A stretch of DNA of 64,000 nucleotides from positions 146,703,207 through 146,767,206 of the forward strand of contig NC_053037.3 of assembly GCF_002575655.3 (NCBI RefSeq), in the 5' to 3' direction. Positions 23,593 to 32,941 of the stretch are shown here, one piece after another. How positions within the stretch are numbered: the stretch's first letter is position 1; every line of letters starts with the position of its first letter. The position numbers were made by a program, and so were the translations under genes. The notes under the pieces are model-generated. The model made no database searches. It had not been told where the DNA came from and saw nothing but the letters and a program-made list of their open reading frames with translations. The stretch comes from Aegilops tauschii subsp. strangulata (lineage: Eukaryota; Streptophyta; Magnoliopsida; Poales; Poaceae).

Positions 23593-25321
23593 TGTTGGGG
23601 AACGTAGTAATTTCAAAAAAATTCCTACGCACACGCAAGATCATGGTGATGCATAGCAAAAAGAGGGGATAGTGTGTCCACGTACCCTCGTAGACCGAAA
23701 GCGGTAGCGTTAGCACAACGCGGTTGATGTAGTCGTACGTCTTCACGATCCGACCGATCAAGTACCGAACGCACGGCACCTCCGAGTTCTGCACACGTTC
23801 AACTCGATGATGTCCCTCGAACTCCGATCCAGCCGAGCTTTGAGGGAGAGTTCCTTCAGCACGACGGCGTGGTGACGATGATGATGTTCTACCGACGCAG
23901 GGCTTCGCCTAAGCACCGCTACGATATTATCGAGGTGGATTATGGTGGAGGGGGGCACCGCACACGGCTAAGAGATCCAAGGGATCAATTTTTGTGTCTA
24001 TGGGGTGCCCCTTGCCTCAGTATATAAAGGAGTGGAGGAGGGGGAGGGCCGGCCCTCTCTATGGCGCGCCCTAGGAGGAGTCCTACTCCCACCGGGAGTA
24101 GGATTCCCCCCTTCCAAGTAGTAGGAGTAGGAGTCAAGGAAAGGGGAGAGAGATGAGAAGGAAGGAGGGGGCGCAGCCCCTCCCCCTAGTCCAATTTGGA
24201 CTAGGACTTGGGGGGGGGGGGCGCAGCCTCTCCTCTCTTTCCCCTAAAGCCCAATAAGGCCCATATACTCCCCGGCAAATTCCCGTAACTCTCCGGTACT
24301 CTGAAAAATACCCGAATCACTCGGAACCTTTCCGATGTCCGAATATAGTCGTCCAATATATCGATATTTACGTCTCGACCATTTCGAGACTCCTCATCAT
24401 GTCCCCGATCTCATCCGGGACTCCGAACTACCTTCGGTACATCAAAACACATAAACTCATAATATAACTGTCATTGAACTTTAAGCGCGCGGACCCTACG
24501 GGTTCGAGAACAATGTAGACATGACCGAGACACGTCTCCGGTCAATAACCAATAGCGGAACCTGGATGCTCATATTGGCTCCCACATATTCTACGAAGAT
24601 CTTTATCGGTCAAACCGCATAACAACATACGTTGTTCCCTTTGTCATCGGTATGTTACTTGCCCGAGATTCGATCGTCGGTATCTCAATACCTAGTTCAA
24701 TCTCGTTACCGGCAAGTCTCTTTACTCGTTCTGTAATATATCATCCCGCAACTAACTCATTAGTTACAATGCTTGCAAGGCTTATAGTGATGTGCATTAC
24801 TGAGTGGGCCCAGAGATACCTCTCCGACAATCGGAGTGACAAATCCTAATCTCGAAATACGCCAACCCAACAAGTACCTTCGGAGACACCTGTAGAGCAC
24901 CTTTATAATCACCCAGTTACGTTGTGACGTTTGGTAGCACACAAAGTGTTCCTCCGGTAAACGGGAGTTGCATAATCTCATAGTCATAGGAACATGTATA
25001 AGTCATGAAGAAAGCAATAGCAACATACTAAACGATCAAGTGCTAAGCTAACGGAATGGGTCAAGTCAATCACATCATTCTCCTAATGATGTGATCCCGT
25101 TAATCAAATGACAATTCTTTGTCTATGGCTAGGAAACATAACCATCTTTGATTAACGAGCTAGTCAAGTAGAGGCATACTAGTGACACTCTGTTTGTCTA
25201 TGTATCCACACATGTATCATGTTTCCGGTTAATACAATTCTAGCATGAATAATAAACATTTATCATGAAATAAGGAAATAAACAATAACTTTATTATTGC
25301 CTCTAGGGCATATTTCCCTCG
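23593..25321 (-). repeat. 5' LTR of the Angela-type element
   Basis: Partner of the LTR at 16771-18497, 1729 bp long. It starts TGTTGGGG on the plus strand and ends TTTCCCTCG, followed by the CTTCC duplication. A run of 10-11 G's near 24210 is longer than in the partner. Confidence 0.94.
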
Positions 25322-27021
25322 CTTCCAAGCGCTCGGGGGCTTCGCCGGGCTGGGCTGCGCCCGAGACCGACCTCACCTTCGACTCAGAAGACCACCCCGT
25401 CACCACCGCCGATGCGGGTATGCTCCCGATGCTTTGCACGCCCACCATTTGCAACGTGGCTATCACCAAGACCCTCATCGACGGCGGCGCCGGCCTCAAC
25501 GTGCTCTCCGTGGAGGCCATCAGCCTTCTTCACGTACCGCTCGAGCGGCTCCGCCTCGGCAAGCCTTTCTCAGGAGTTGGCAGCGGCACCGCCCACCCCC
25601 TGGGGCAGATCCGCCTCCCTGTCACCTTCGGCACGCGCGACAACTACCGCACCGAGCTGGTCGACTTCGACATCGCCCACATCGGCCTCCCGTACAATGC
25701 CATCCTCGGGTACCCAGCTTTGGCCCAGTTCATGGCAGCGACCCATCCGGCCTACAACCTCATGAAGATGCCTGGAAGCAAAGGCGTCCTCACCATCAAG
25801 GGGGACGCCAAGGAGGCCTTGACGGCGCTCAAGCTTACCCTCAAGACCGCCGCGGCGGCGCAGCCCGCCGGCGCGGGCACCTCCGAGGCCGAGGGAGCTG
25901 CACCAACCAAGAAGAAGAAGTTGTTCACCCAAGACAAGGAAGAAACCAAGAAGGTGCCGGTCGATGAGGACGGGTCCTCAAGAGCCACCTTTACCATAGG
26001 CGCTGACATCGATCTAGACCAAGAGGAAGCGTTGGTGAAGTTCTTGCGCGCAAACAAGGAGATATTTGCATGGGTACCCAAGCAGCTAGTGGGGGTCCCG
26101 AGAGAGGTGATTCAGCATCACTTAAGGGTATGCCCCAATGTACGCCCTGTGAAGCAGCGGGCGAGACGATAGTCCATGGAGAAGCAGGCCTTCATCGTCC
26201 AAGAAACCCGCAAGCTGGAGGCGGCGAGTGCCATTCGCGAGGTCCGGTACCCCGAGTGGCTGGCAAACCCTGTCGTTGTGCCTAAGAAAGGCGGGAAGGA
26301 GCGAATGTGCGTCGACTTCACCAACCTCAACAAGGCCTGCCCCCAAGATCCGTTCCCGCTTCCACGCATCGACCAGATCGTCGACTCCACTGCCGAGTGT
26401 GACCTGCTGTGCTTCCTGGATGCATTCTCAGGGTATCACCAGATCAAGATGGCAGTAGATGTAGAGAAGACAGCCTTACTGACCCCGTGTGGGGTGTACT
26501 GCTACACTTGCATGCCTTTCGGACTGCGCAACGCGGGCTCGACCTTTCAGCGGTTGATGCACATCGCATTAGGGCGGCAGCTCAGGAGAAACGCGGAGGC
26601 CTACGTCGACGACATTGTGGTGAAGTCTCGAGAGGCAAGAACCTTGATCCAAGATTTGGAGGAGACCTTCGCGAGCTTACGCCAGGTGAACTTGCGGCTT
26701 AACCCAGAGAAGTGTGTGTTTGGTGTCCCTTCCGGCAAGCTGCTGGGTTTCCTCGTATCCCACAGAGGGATCGAGGCGAACCCAGAAAAGATCAAGGCCA
26801 TTGAAGACATGAGCCCACCGCAGACCCTCAAGGAAATGCAGAAGCTGGCTGGTCAGGTAACTGCGTTGGGGCGCTTCATCTCCAAGCTAGGAGAGCGCGC
26901 CCTGCCCTTCTTCAAGCTGATGAAGAAGAAGGGCCCATTCGAGTGGACCCCGGAGGCCGACCGAGCTTTTCAAGACCTCAAGAAATACCTGACCAGCCCT
27001 CCAGTGATGGTGGCGCCATGA
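25322..27021 (+). pseudogene. protease and reverse transcriptase of the second Gypsy element
   Basis: After the CTTCC duplication the frame reads DLTFDSEDHPVTTADAG and then the protease active site LIDGGAGLNVLS, with NAILGYPALAQFMA as the later conserved segment. One in-frame stop (TAG, 26170-26172) falls between the protease/linker and RT. RT motifs are YPEWLANPVVVPKK, CVDFTNLNKACPQDPFPLP, FLDAFSGYHQIKMA, AYVDDIVVKSR and KCVFGVPSGKLLGFLVS. The RNase H part begins FISKLGERALPFFKLMKK and meets a TGA at 27019-27021. Confidence 0.92.
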
Positions 27022-28582
27022 CCCCTCGAGCCCCTAGTGCTTTATCTTGCCGCCACCCCGTACTCCGCCAGCGCGGCTCTGGCGGCGGTTCGGGAAGAGC
27101 ACCAAGCCAAAGGCATGTCGCGCCAAGCTACGCCGCCAGCCGAGACGACGCAACATCAGGAAGGCGCCGCAAGAGCCGTAGCAACATCAACAGAGGACCA
27201 AGCCCGGCAGGACGACATCGCCGAGATCCCGACAAGCGATCAAGCGTCGGGAGCTCCACTACCTCAGGAGACGCCCCAACTTCCGCAAGACACGAGCCTC
27301 ACCAACCTGCCGGCTCTCGTCGAGCACCCGGTGTATTTCGTCAGCACGGTGTTGCGGACGCAAAGGCACGATATCCCATGCCTCAGAAGCTCTTACTCGC
27401 GCTCTTGGTGGCCTCGCGTAAGTTGCGGCGCTACTTCTAGGGCCACCCCATCAAGGTCGTCTCAGCCTACCCATTGGAGAGAGTGCTCAGGAGCCCCAAC
27501 TCTGCTGGAAGGGTCCCTGAGTGGAACATCGAGTTGCAGGCATTCCAGCTGGAGTTCAGCACTACTAGGGTCATCAAGGGAGCCGCACTCGCTGATTGGT
27601 GGCAGAATGGACGGATGCCCCAACACTTGAAGTAGGCGAGGACCGGTCCACCTCGCCGGGAAGTGAGGCGCCTGACGGCTGGGTCATGTATTTCGATGGC
27701 GCCTTCGCGCACCAGGGCGCGGGGGCTGGAGCAGTACTCATCTCGCCCGCTCAAGACAAGCTCTACTACGCCATGCAGCTCTGCTTTCAGCGGGGTGAGA
27801 AGGTCTCCAACAACATCGCAGAATACGAAGGCCTCATAGCTGGCCTGAAACCCGCGGCAGCTCTGGGGGTGAAGCGCCTCACCGTTAGGGGCGACTCGCA
27901 GCTCCTCGTCAACTTCTCCAACAAGGTATACGAGCCGAAGGACGAGCACATGGAGGCATACCTCGCAGAGGTGCGCAAGATGGAGAAGCAGTTCCTGGGC
28001 CTGGAGTTGCAGCACGTGCCCCATGGCACCAACAAGGAAGCTGACGACATCGCCAGGAGGGCATCCAAGCGGCAGCCCCAAGAGCCTGGCGTCTTCGAGG
28101 AGCGGCTCTTCGAGATGGCGACACCACCACTTTCAAGGACAGCTCAGCCTCGGGAGGAACTCCCGCAGCCGCCTGCCATAGGAGCCCCAGCCTGTGGCCC
28201 GACTTCGGGAGCGCGCCTACTCTTGGCGCTCGAGCCCCTGGAGGGATGCTGGACCAAGGAATTCAAGGAATACCTGATGCGAGGGACGCTGCCCGAGAAG
28301 GAGGAGGACGCGGAGCGCGTGGCCCGGCAAGCCACAGCATACTGCATTCGGGACGGTGAGTTATACAGGAAGCGACCAAATGATGTATCGCTGCGTTGCA
28401 TCTCCAGAGACCAGGGGAAGGAGCTGCTATCTGACATACATGGTGGGGACTGCGGGCACCACTCGTCATCACAGACCCTCGTCGGCAAGGCATTCCACAA
28501 CGGATTCTACTGGCCCACGGCGCTCAACGACGCAACCGAGCTGGTGAAGTCATGTGAAGCCTGCCAGTTCCACGCCAAGTAG
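27022..28582 (+). pseudogene. RNase H region and integrase zinc finger of the second Gypsy element
   Basis: The RT-linked RNase H is frameshifted around 27020-27440 (LYLAATPYSASAALAAVREE, then PVYFVSTVL). An additional RNase H domain is open from 27596: MYFDGAFAHQGAGAGAVL, NNIAEYEGLIAGLK, GDSQLLVNF, which marks the Tat lineage. The same frame continues into the integrase HHCC region (HGGDCGHHSSSQTLVGKAF, SCEACQFHAK) and stops at 28580-28582. Confidence 0.9.
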
Positions 28583-29478
28583 ATCCATCAGCTGGCTCAG
28601 GGCCTCCAGACCATCCCGCTCACATGGCCGTTCGCGGTCTGGGGGCTGGATATCTTGGGCCCGTTCCCTCGAGCACCTGGGGGCTACCGCTACCTCTACG
28701 TCGCCATTGACAAGTTCACCAAGTGGGCGAAGGTGGAAGCCGTCCGCACCATCCCGCGGTCAGGTTCATCAAGGGTCTCGTAAGCCGCTTCGGGGTTACC
28801 AACCGCATCATCACCGATAACGGCTCGCAGTTCACTAGTAATGTCTTCAAGACATACCATGCTAACCTTGGAACACAGATCTGCTACGCTTCGGTGGCGC
28901 ACCCCAGGAGCAATGGTCAGGCCGAACGCGCCAACGCAGAGGTCCTGAGGGGCCTCAAGACCAGGACTTTCAAGAAGAAGCTCGAGGCCTGTGGCAGGGG
29001 CTGGTACGACGAGCTCCAGTCCGTGTTGTGGTCCATCCGCACCACCGCCACCAAGCCAACGGGCGAGACCCCGTTCTTCCTCGTCTATGGAGCAGAAGCG
29101 GTCCTCCCTCACGAGGTCAAGCATCGCTCCGCAAGGGTCCTGGCGTTTGATGAAACACAACAGGACGCCACATGGGGGATGGACCTCATGCTGGGGGAGG
29201 AACGTCGATGCGAAGCCGCACTGCGGGCGGCAAGGTACCAGCAGGCGCTGCGGCGATACCACTGCCGCAACATCTGCTCCAGGACGCTCGAGGCGGGTGA
29301 CCTCGTCCTGAGGCGGGTCCTCTCCAGGGAAGGGCTTCATAAGCTCTCACCCATGTGGGAGGGCCCGTTCAAGGTCGTCCATGTCTCCAGGCCAGGCGCC
29401 GCACGCCTGGAGACACAGGACGGGGTACCCATCCAGAACGCCTGGAACATCCAGCACCTCCAGAAGTTCTACCCATGA
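28583..29478 (+). pseudogene. integrase core and C-terminal part of the second Gypsy element
   Basis: The core starts WPFAVWGLDILGPFPRAPGG (first Asp). It slips one frame near 28740-28760 and continues VTNRIITDNGSQFTSNVF (second Asp) and RSNGQAERANAEVL (Glu), so all three catalytic acids are present. The C-terminal part has LSPMWEGPFKVVHVSRPGAA and ends NIQHLQKFYP before a TGA at 29476-29478. Apart from one frameshift it is well preserved. Confidence 0.9.
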
Positions 29479-30132
29479 AGAAAGGCCCAGTGCCTGTGAA
29501 GAAGGCCCAGTGCATGTGAAGATCGCCGCCCGTGACACTCTCACGTAATAACGAGTGGGGCTGTACACGCCTCGGAGTCTCAGGAGTGCCGCCCTCGGGC
29601 CTCGGGGGCTCCCTCCCACATCCTAGTGGCAGCACTTAGCTCCGCGCTGGTGAGAAGACTTGCAGACTAGACTAGGTGCCGGACGCGGCTTTTCATTTGC
29701 TTTCCGTAGTTGGCTCGCCTCCTTTTAATTGAAGTTTGCTTCTGGTGTTCCTTGTTGATTTGGTTCCGTCGCCTTTTGCCGCTATTTCTGACTCCAGTTT
29801 GACCTGTTCTCTCTCTCGCATACCTCGCAAGGGGGCTAGGCAGGTGCCCTCGCGAGCTTTTCCCTTTTCTCTGCCTTCTGTCTGCTTTTTCACGAGGCAC
29901 CCTCGTTCGAGCCCACAAGTTGGCGCATTTCTCCTAATCCGTGCCCCTCGGGTACCGCGATATGAAGCGCTGGGTCAAGGCTCGGGTGAGCGATAAGCCT
30001 CCTAGCGAGCCTCCTAACGATTTTTTTGCAGTTCCTAAGCACCCACTGAGTCAAGGAAGGCCTTGACAGGCACCAGGAAACAAGTGCCTCGTGAAGAGGA
30101 GGCTACCCCGAACGTGCCGAGCTAAGTCGTCT
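29479..30132 (+). other. 3' non-coding spacer of the second Gypsy element
   Basis: Between the end of pol and the antisense ORF lie about 650 bp without a supported gene. It has CTCGCGAG-like motifs (for example near 29820 and 29850) that also occur in the LTR, and TC-rich stretches. The small open frames here have no recognisable domain. Confidence 0.6.
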
Positions 30133-31090
30133 CTACACAAAACAACGGCATAACACAGAAACGATAAGCATAAGATAGTGATTGAGGAATCGCGGTTCGA
30201 TACACGCCCCTCCGGGCGCATACTGGTTTCTTTTTGATACATGAAGGAAAGGAAGAACAAAATAAAAGCGGCGCCTGCCCCCATAGTGGTTCACGGGTGT
30301 GGGCTCTTGGCGACGTCCTGAGCTCAGCCGGACCCCTCCCCGCGCTTCACGGAGGCACGACGACGAGACGACCCGCTGCCACCTTTGAAACGGGCGCGGC
30401 AGCTGGTCGTAGCCACCGCTGTTGGAGCTGTCGCCAGGGGAAGAGCCACCGTAGCTAGACGAGACGCAGTCGGCACCAAGGGCGGGTTCGCCCTCCTCCT
30501 CGCCCCGACCGTCGCCAAGGCCGAGCACCTCCTCGCCGTCGTTCACCTCGGGGCAGCACCCGGCGCGGCGACCATCTTCCCCAAACACCCTCACGTAGAG
30601 GGTCGCATCACCGTCGTACTTGAAAGGCCGCGCGCGGGCAAACGTCTGCCAACCACGGGCCAGAACTATGTTGCCCGCGACGGAGACCTCGACCACAACC
30701 CAAGAAGCCCTGCTGCAGCAACCGTCCGCCTGCAGCTAGAGCCCATGACCAGAGGCTGGCAGCTCGTCGGCGAAGAAGCGCGGGAGCTGAAGCCAGTTGC
30801 TGGCCGGGTTCTCCGACCAGACGACGAACTCCGGCAGCACCTCCGCCGAGTGGAAGTGCGGCCAGGGAGGCCGTGCAACCATGGCACGTCTCCCTTCATC
30901 AACAGGGCTGCCACGACTAGAACGACCCCTGCCACGCGCAGCGGCGCCACCCACGAGAACGTGGGGCCGCGGCGGGGGTTGCGGTGTGCTTGCGGGGACG
31001 ACCACGTCCATGCTTGGGCGCCGGGGAGTCGGGCCCCTCGCGAGGGGCCTTCCCCTTCTCCGCGGCAGAGAACCTCCTCGACGGCGCCAT
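30133..31090 (-). pseudogene. antisense ORF in the Gypsy 3' region, B3-like motif
   Basis: The minus strand encodes a protein-like region starting at the ATG at 31088-31090 (MAPSRRFSAAEKGKAP). It passes an AT-hook-like GRGRPRKH and shifts frame once near 30950-31020. It then runs PEFVVWSENPASNWLQLPRF to a single in-frame TAG (30736-30738), and resumes in the same frame: WVVVEVSVAGNIVLARGWQTF, ARARPFKYDGDATLYVRVF, GEDGRRAGCCPE. The Gly-Trp-x-x-Phe followed by Phe-x-Tyr-Asp-Gly and Val-x-Val-Phe pattern resembles the second half of a plant B3 DNA-binding domain. About 9 residues expected between ARAR and FKYDG seem to be missing. Antisense ORFs in this position are known from grass Tat-type elements such as Grande. 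The B3 likeness is my inference. Confidence 0.6.
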
Positions 31091-31172
31091 TGGTGCCGCT
31101 GCTAGCAATGGAGCAAGGAGGAAGAAGCAAGCGAATGGGAAGAGATGGGCGACGGGGGCTCTGCCCCCTCCC

Positions 31173-31181
31173 CATTTATAG
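31173..31181 (-). promoter_or_regulatory. TATA box upstream of the antisense ORF
   Basis: The minus strand reads CTATAAATG here, about 85 bp before the ATG at 31090, a normal plant spacing. It lies inside the element, outside the LTR, and points toward the antisense ORF. Confidence 0.5.
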
Positions 31182-31423
31182 CAGGAGAAGGCCAACCGAC
31201 GCCCCCCACGATCACAGGTAATGATGGTTTTTCCTTGCATGTCGCATGGACTTGTCAAGTCGGGCAGTTGCCGAGGCAGCGTGGGGAAGCGGAGACGCCC
31301 ACGTCCAATCAACCGCCATGCGTCGACCAAGGCTGCAGGCTATTGGGGCCCGTGGCGCTCCGCACTTGACCTTTGGCTTCGCCTCGAAGCCAAGCCCGAG
31401 CGCGCCTTGGGCCCGGGGGCTAC

Positions 31424-32311
31424 TGTCGGCGTTCTGGGAACGGGGGTCCCCAGACTTGCCTGCCTACGGCCCACGGCGTGGCTCTGCGAGCGGGCCCGCA
31501 CGGCCCATCTTCATCAACAAGGCATTCAAGACCCTCGCGAGGGGCCAAGCCTCGCGAGGCGGGCGACAAAAGACCCCCTCAGGGGCGGCCTCACCAGGTT
31601 GGCTCGCGAGGGGCGGAGAGTTCAAGACAAGGCAAACCTCGCGAGGTTCTCATGACGTGAGCCATGACGATCGAGATCAGGCGGGCGCCAGTGCGCACAG
31701 TGTCCTTGTTTCTCCTTTGGTGCAAAGGAGGCAAGCGCAGGCGCGGAGTACCGAGGCGTCAAGCAAAGGTTTCCATATCGGTGCAACGAGACCAAGACCA
31801 GCAGGACGGCAAGACGAAGGTCACCATGGAGCCCAAGGCGGCGTCACCACCAGTGCCTTTTGCAGGCGAAGACTGCTTTTGTCAGGATAAGCTGTACTAG
31901 TTGTCCCCTTTCAAATTGGCCGTTGTTGGCTTCCTTCCCGCTCAATATTTGGGGAGATGACCAGGGCCTCTATAAATAGGACTAGCCACCACAGTAGGAG
32001 GCATCGGATCTTTAGCCGATCCTCAGCCACACACCGAGCACAAGAACACCTCAACCTCAGGAGGTTGTTCTTCCCGTTGTAACTGTTCATCCTCAGCCCG
32101 ACAGGCAATCCACCACCACCACACTGGAGTAGGGTATTACACCACAACGGTGGCCCGAATCAGTATAAATCTTGTGTCCTTTGTGTTGTGAGTTCGTTGA
32201 GTTACCCCTTGAGATCTTAGCGAAGTTAGGACGTGGATCGGTAGGAGGAGATCTTCGTGCGCATCCCAGTGTTCGAACCTTGAGGGTTTTGCCGGAACCC
32301 GTGATCCGGCA
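31424..32311 (+). repeat. 3' LTR of the second Gypsy element (888 bp)
   Basis: It begins TGTCGGCGTTCTGG after a purine-rich tract and ends GATCCGGCA before the CTGAC duplication. A TATA box (CTATAAATAGG, 31970-31980) and repeated CTCGCGAGG motifs are visible. It is uninterrupted and serves as the reference for the split 5' LTR. Confidence 0.93.
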
Positions 32312-32316
32312 CTGAC

Positions 32317-32402
32317 GTCCCTAGGAGTGTCAGGAATGTAATGCTCGACGAGTGTACCCAAACCATGGTGTGATCTACAAATCATGGTTTCTCAAAAAAA
32401 AA
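32317..32402 (+). other. 3' tail of the LINE with poly(A)
   Basis: Joined to 11212 this continues the LINE (GATCGCTGAC/GTCCCTAGG) and ends in CTCAAAAAAAAA. After it comes CACAAG, the right-hand end of the target duplication. Confidence 0.8.
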
Positions 32403-32941
32403 CACAAGTTCGTGTGGGTCCAAATACGAAATTGCTTTAGGAACCAACATCTCTAAGCATCAGCCTTTTTCTTTTGCCTTCTGCGTACTGTTGGCGCTGC
32501 CTCGTACGATCATCCATGCATCGGTCCCAAATTTGTCATGTGTATAGCAACACTCATCCAAATAAGATCAGCCGTTCAACCATCTGATCCAAGGTGCCAC
32601 GTTCGTCCAATGTTGTATCGAAACATATAATCTCTGTCACCTACCTCTAGATCTAACGTTTAAAACTGTTGGATCATTTACATTTTTTTTTGAGTGGCTG
32701 TTGGATCATTTACTTAGGCCAATTTGAAACTATGCAGCCCATTATCTTCTAATGGATCAGGCTCAGCCCAATTCCTCTTACAGCCCGAAGCTCGCACTAC
32801 AACAAGCCTCACTGCCGTCTGCTCCCTCTACCACCACTCCCAGCTCCCCACCGAAACTCTAGGGTTTCCCAACCACCCCCGCAACCGCAAACCCCCACCC
32901 AGGCACGACTCGATCCGAAAACCACCCCACCACCCCCGGCG
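32403..32941 (+). promoter_or_regulatory. promoter and 5' UTR region of the OB-fold gene
   Basis: No repeat ends are recognised here. Two AGCCCA motifs (32732-32737 and about 32766-32771; complement TGGGCT, the plant site II element) and CTAGGGTTT (32860-32868, a telo-box-like element) lie 75-210 bp before the start codon. The last 60 bp are CCACC-rich, a likely 5' UTR. I see no clear TATA box, which fits a housekeeping gene. Confidence 0.5.

Larger units (their letters stand above)
16771..25321 (-). mobile_element. Ty1/Copia retrotransposon, Angela/WIS/BARE type, complete but decayed
   Basis: Two LTRs of about 1.73 kb (16771-18497 and 23593-25321) flank about 5.1 kb of minus-strand coding sequence in the order gag, protease, integrase, RT, RNase H. 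That is the Copia order. A perfect 5-bp target duplication CTTCC lies at 16766-16770 and 25322-25326. The primer-binding site and polypurine tract are in place. By eye the LTRs differ at about 36 substitutions plus a few indels (about 2%). The outer base of the right LTR is G rather than A, so that end is TG...CG. Gag and pol carry many stops and frameshifts, and much of RNase H is missing. Confidence 0.94.
11213..32311 (+). mobile_element. Ty3/Gypsy Tat-type LTR retrotransposon inserted in the LINE
   Basis: The LTRs are 11213-16263 (split by a solo LTR, net about 0.89 kb) and 31424-32311 (888 bp). A perfect 5-bp target duplication CTGAC flanks the whole element (11208-11212 and 32312-32316). 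The order is 5' LTR, primer-binding site, gag, [Copia insertion], protease, RT, RNase H, second RNase H, integrase, long 3' region with an antisense ORF, purine-rich tract (GGGCCCGGGGGC, 31411-31422), 3' LTR. By eye the undisturbed parts of the two LTRs differ at roughly 29 of 683 positions (about 4%). Much of gag is missing and pol has several breaks. Confidence 0.93.
8115..32402 (+). mobile_element. L1-type LINE, 5'-truncated, split by a later Gypsy insertion
   Basis: The LINE occupies 8115-11212 and resumes at 32317 after a nested 21-kb insertion. It ends in a poly(A) run at about 32393-32402. Flanks AAAAGCACAAG (8104-8114) and AAAAACACAAG (ending near 32408) look like an 11-bp target duplication with one mismatch, typical of target-primed reverse transcription. 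Only the C-terminal end of the endonuclease, the RT, and a zf-RVT-like tail are present, so the element was 5'-truncated on insertion. No ORF1 is present. Confidence 0.85.

Noticed and set aside
25412..25967. Alternative plus-strand frames of 117 and 177 codons
   Set aside because: They are shadows of the protease-coding frame of the second Gypsy element, with His/Arg/Ala-biased composition.
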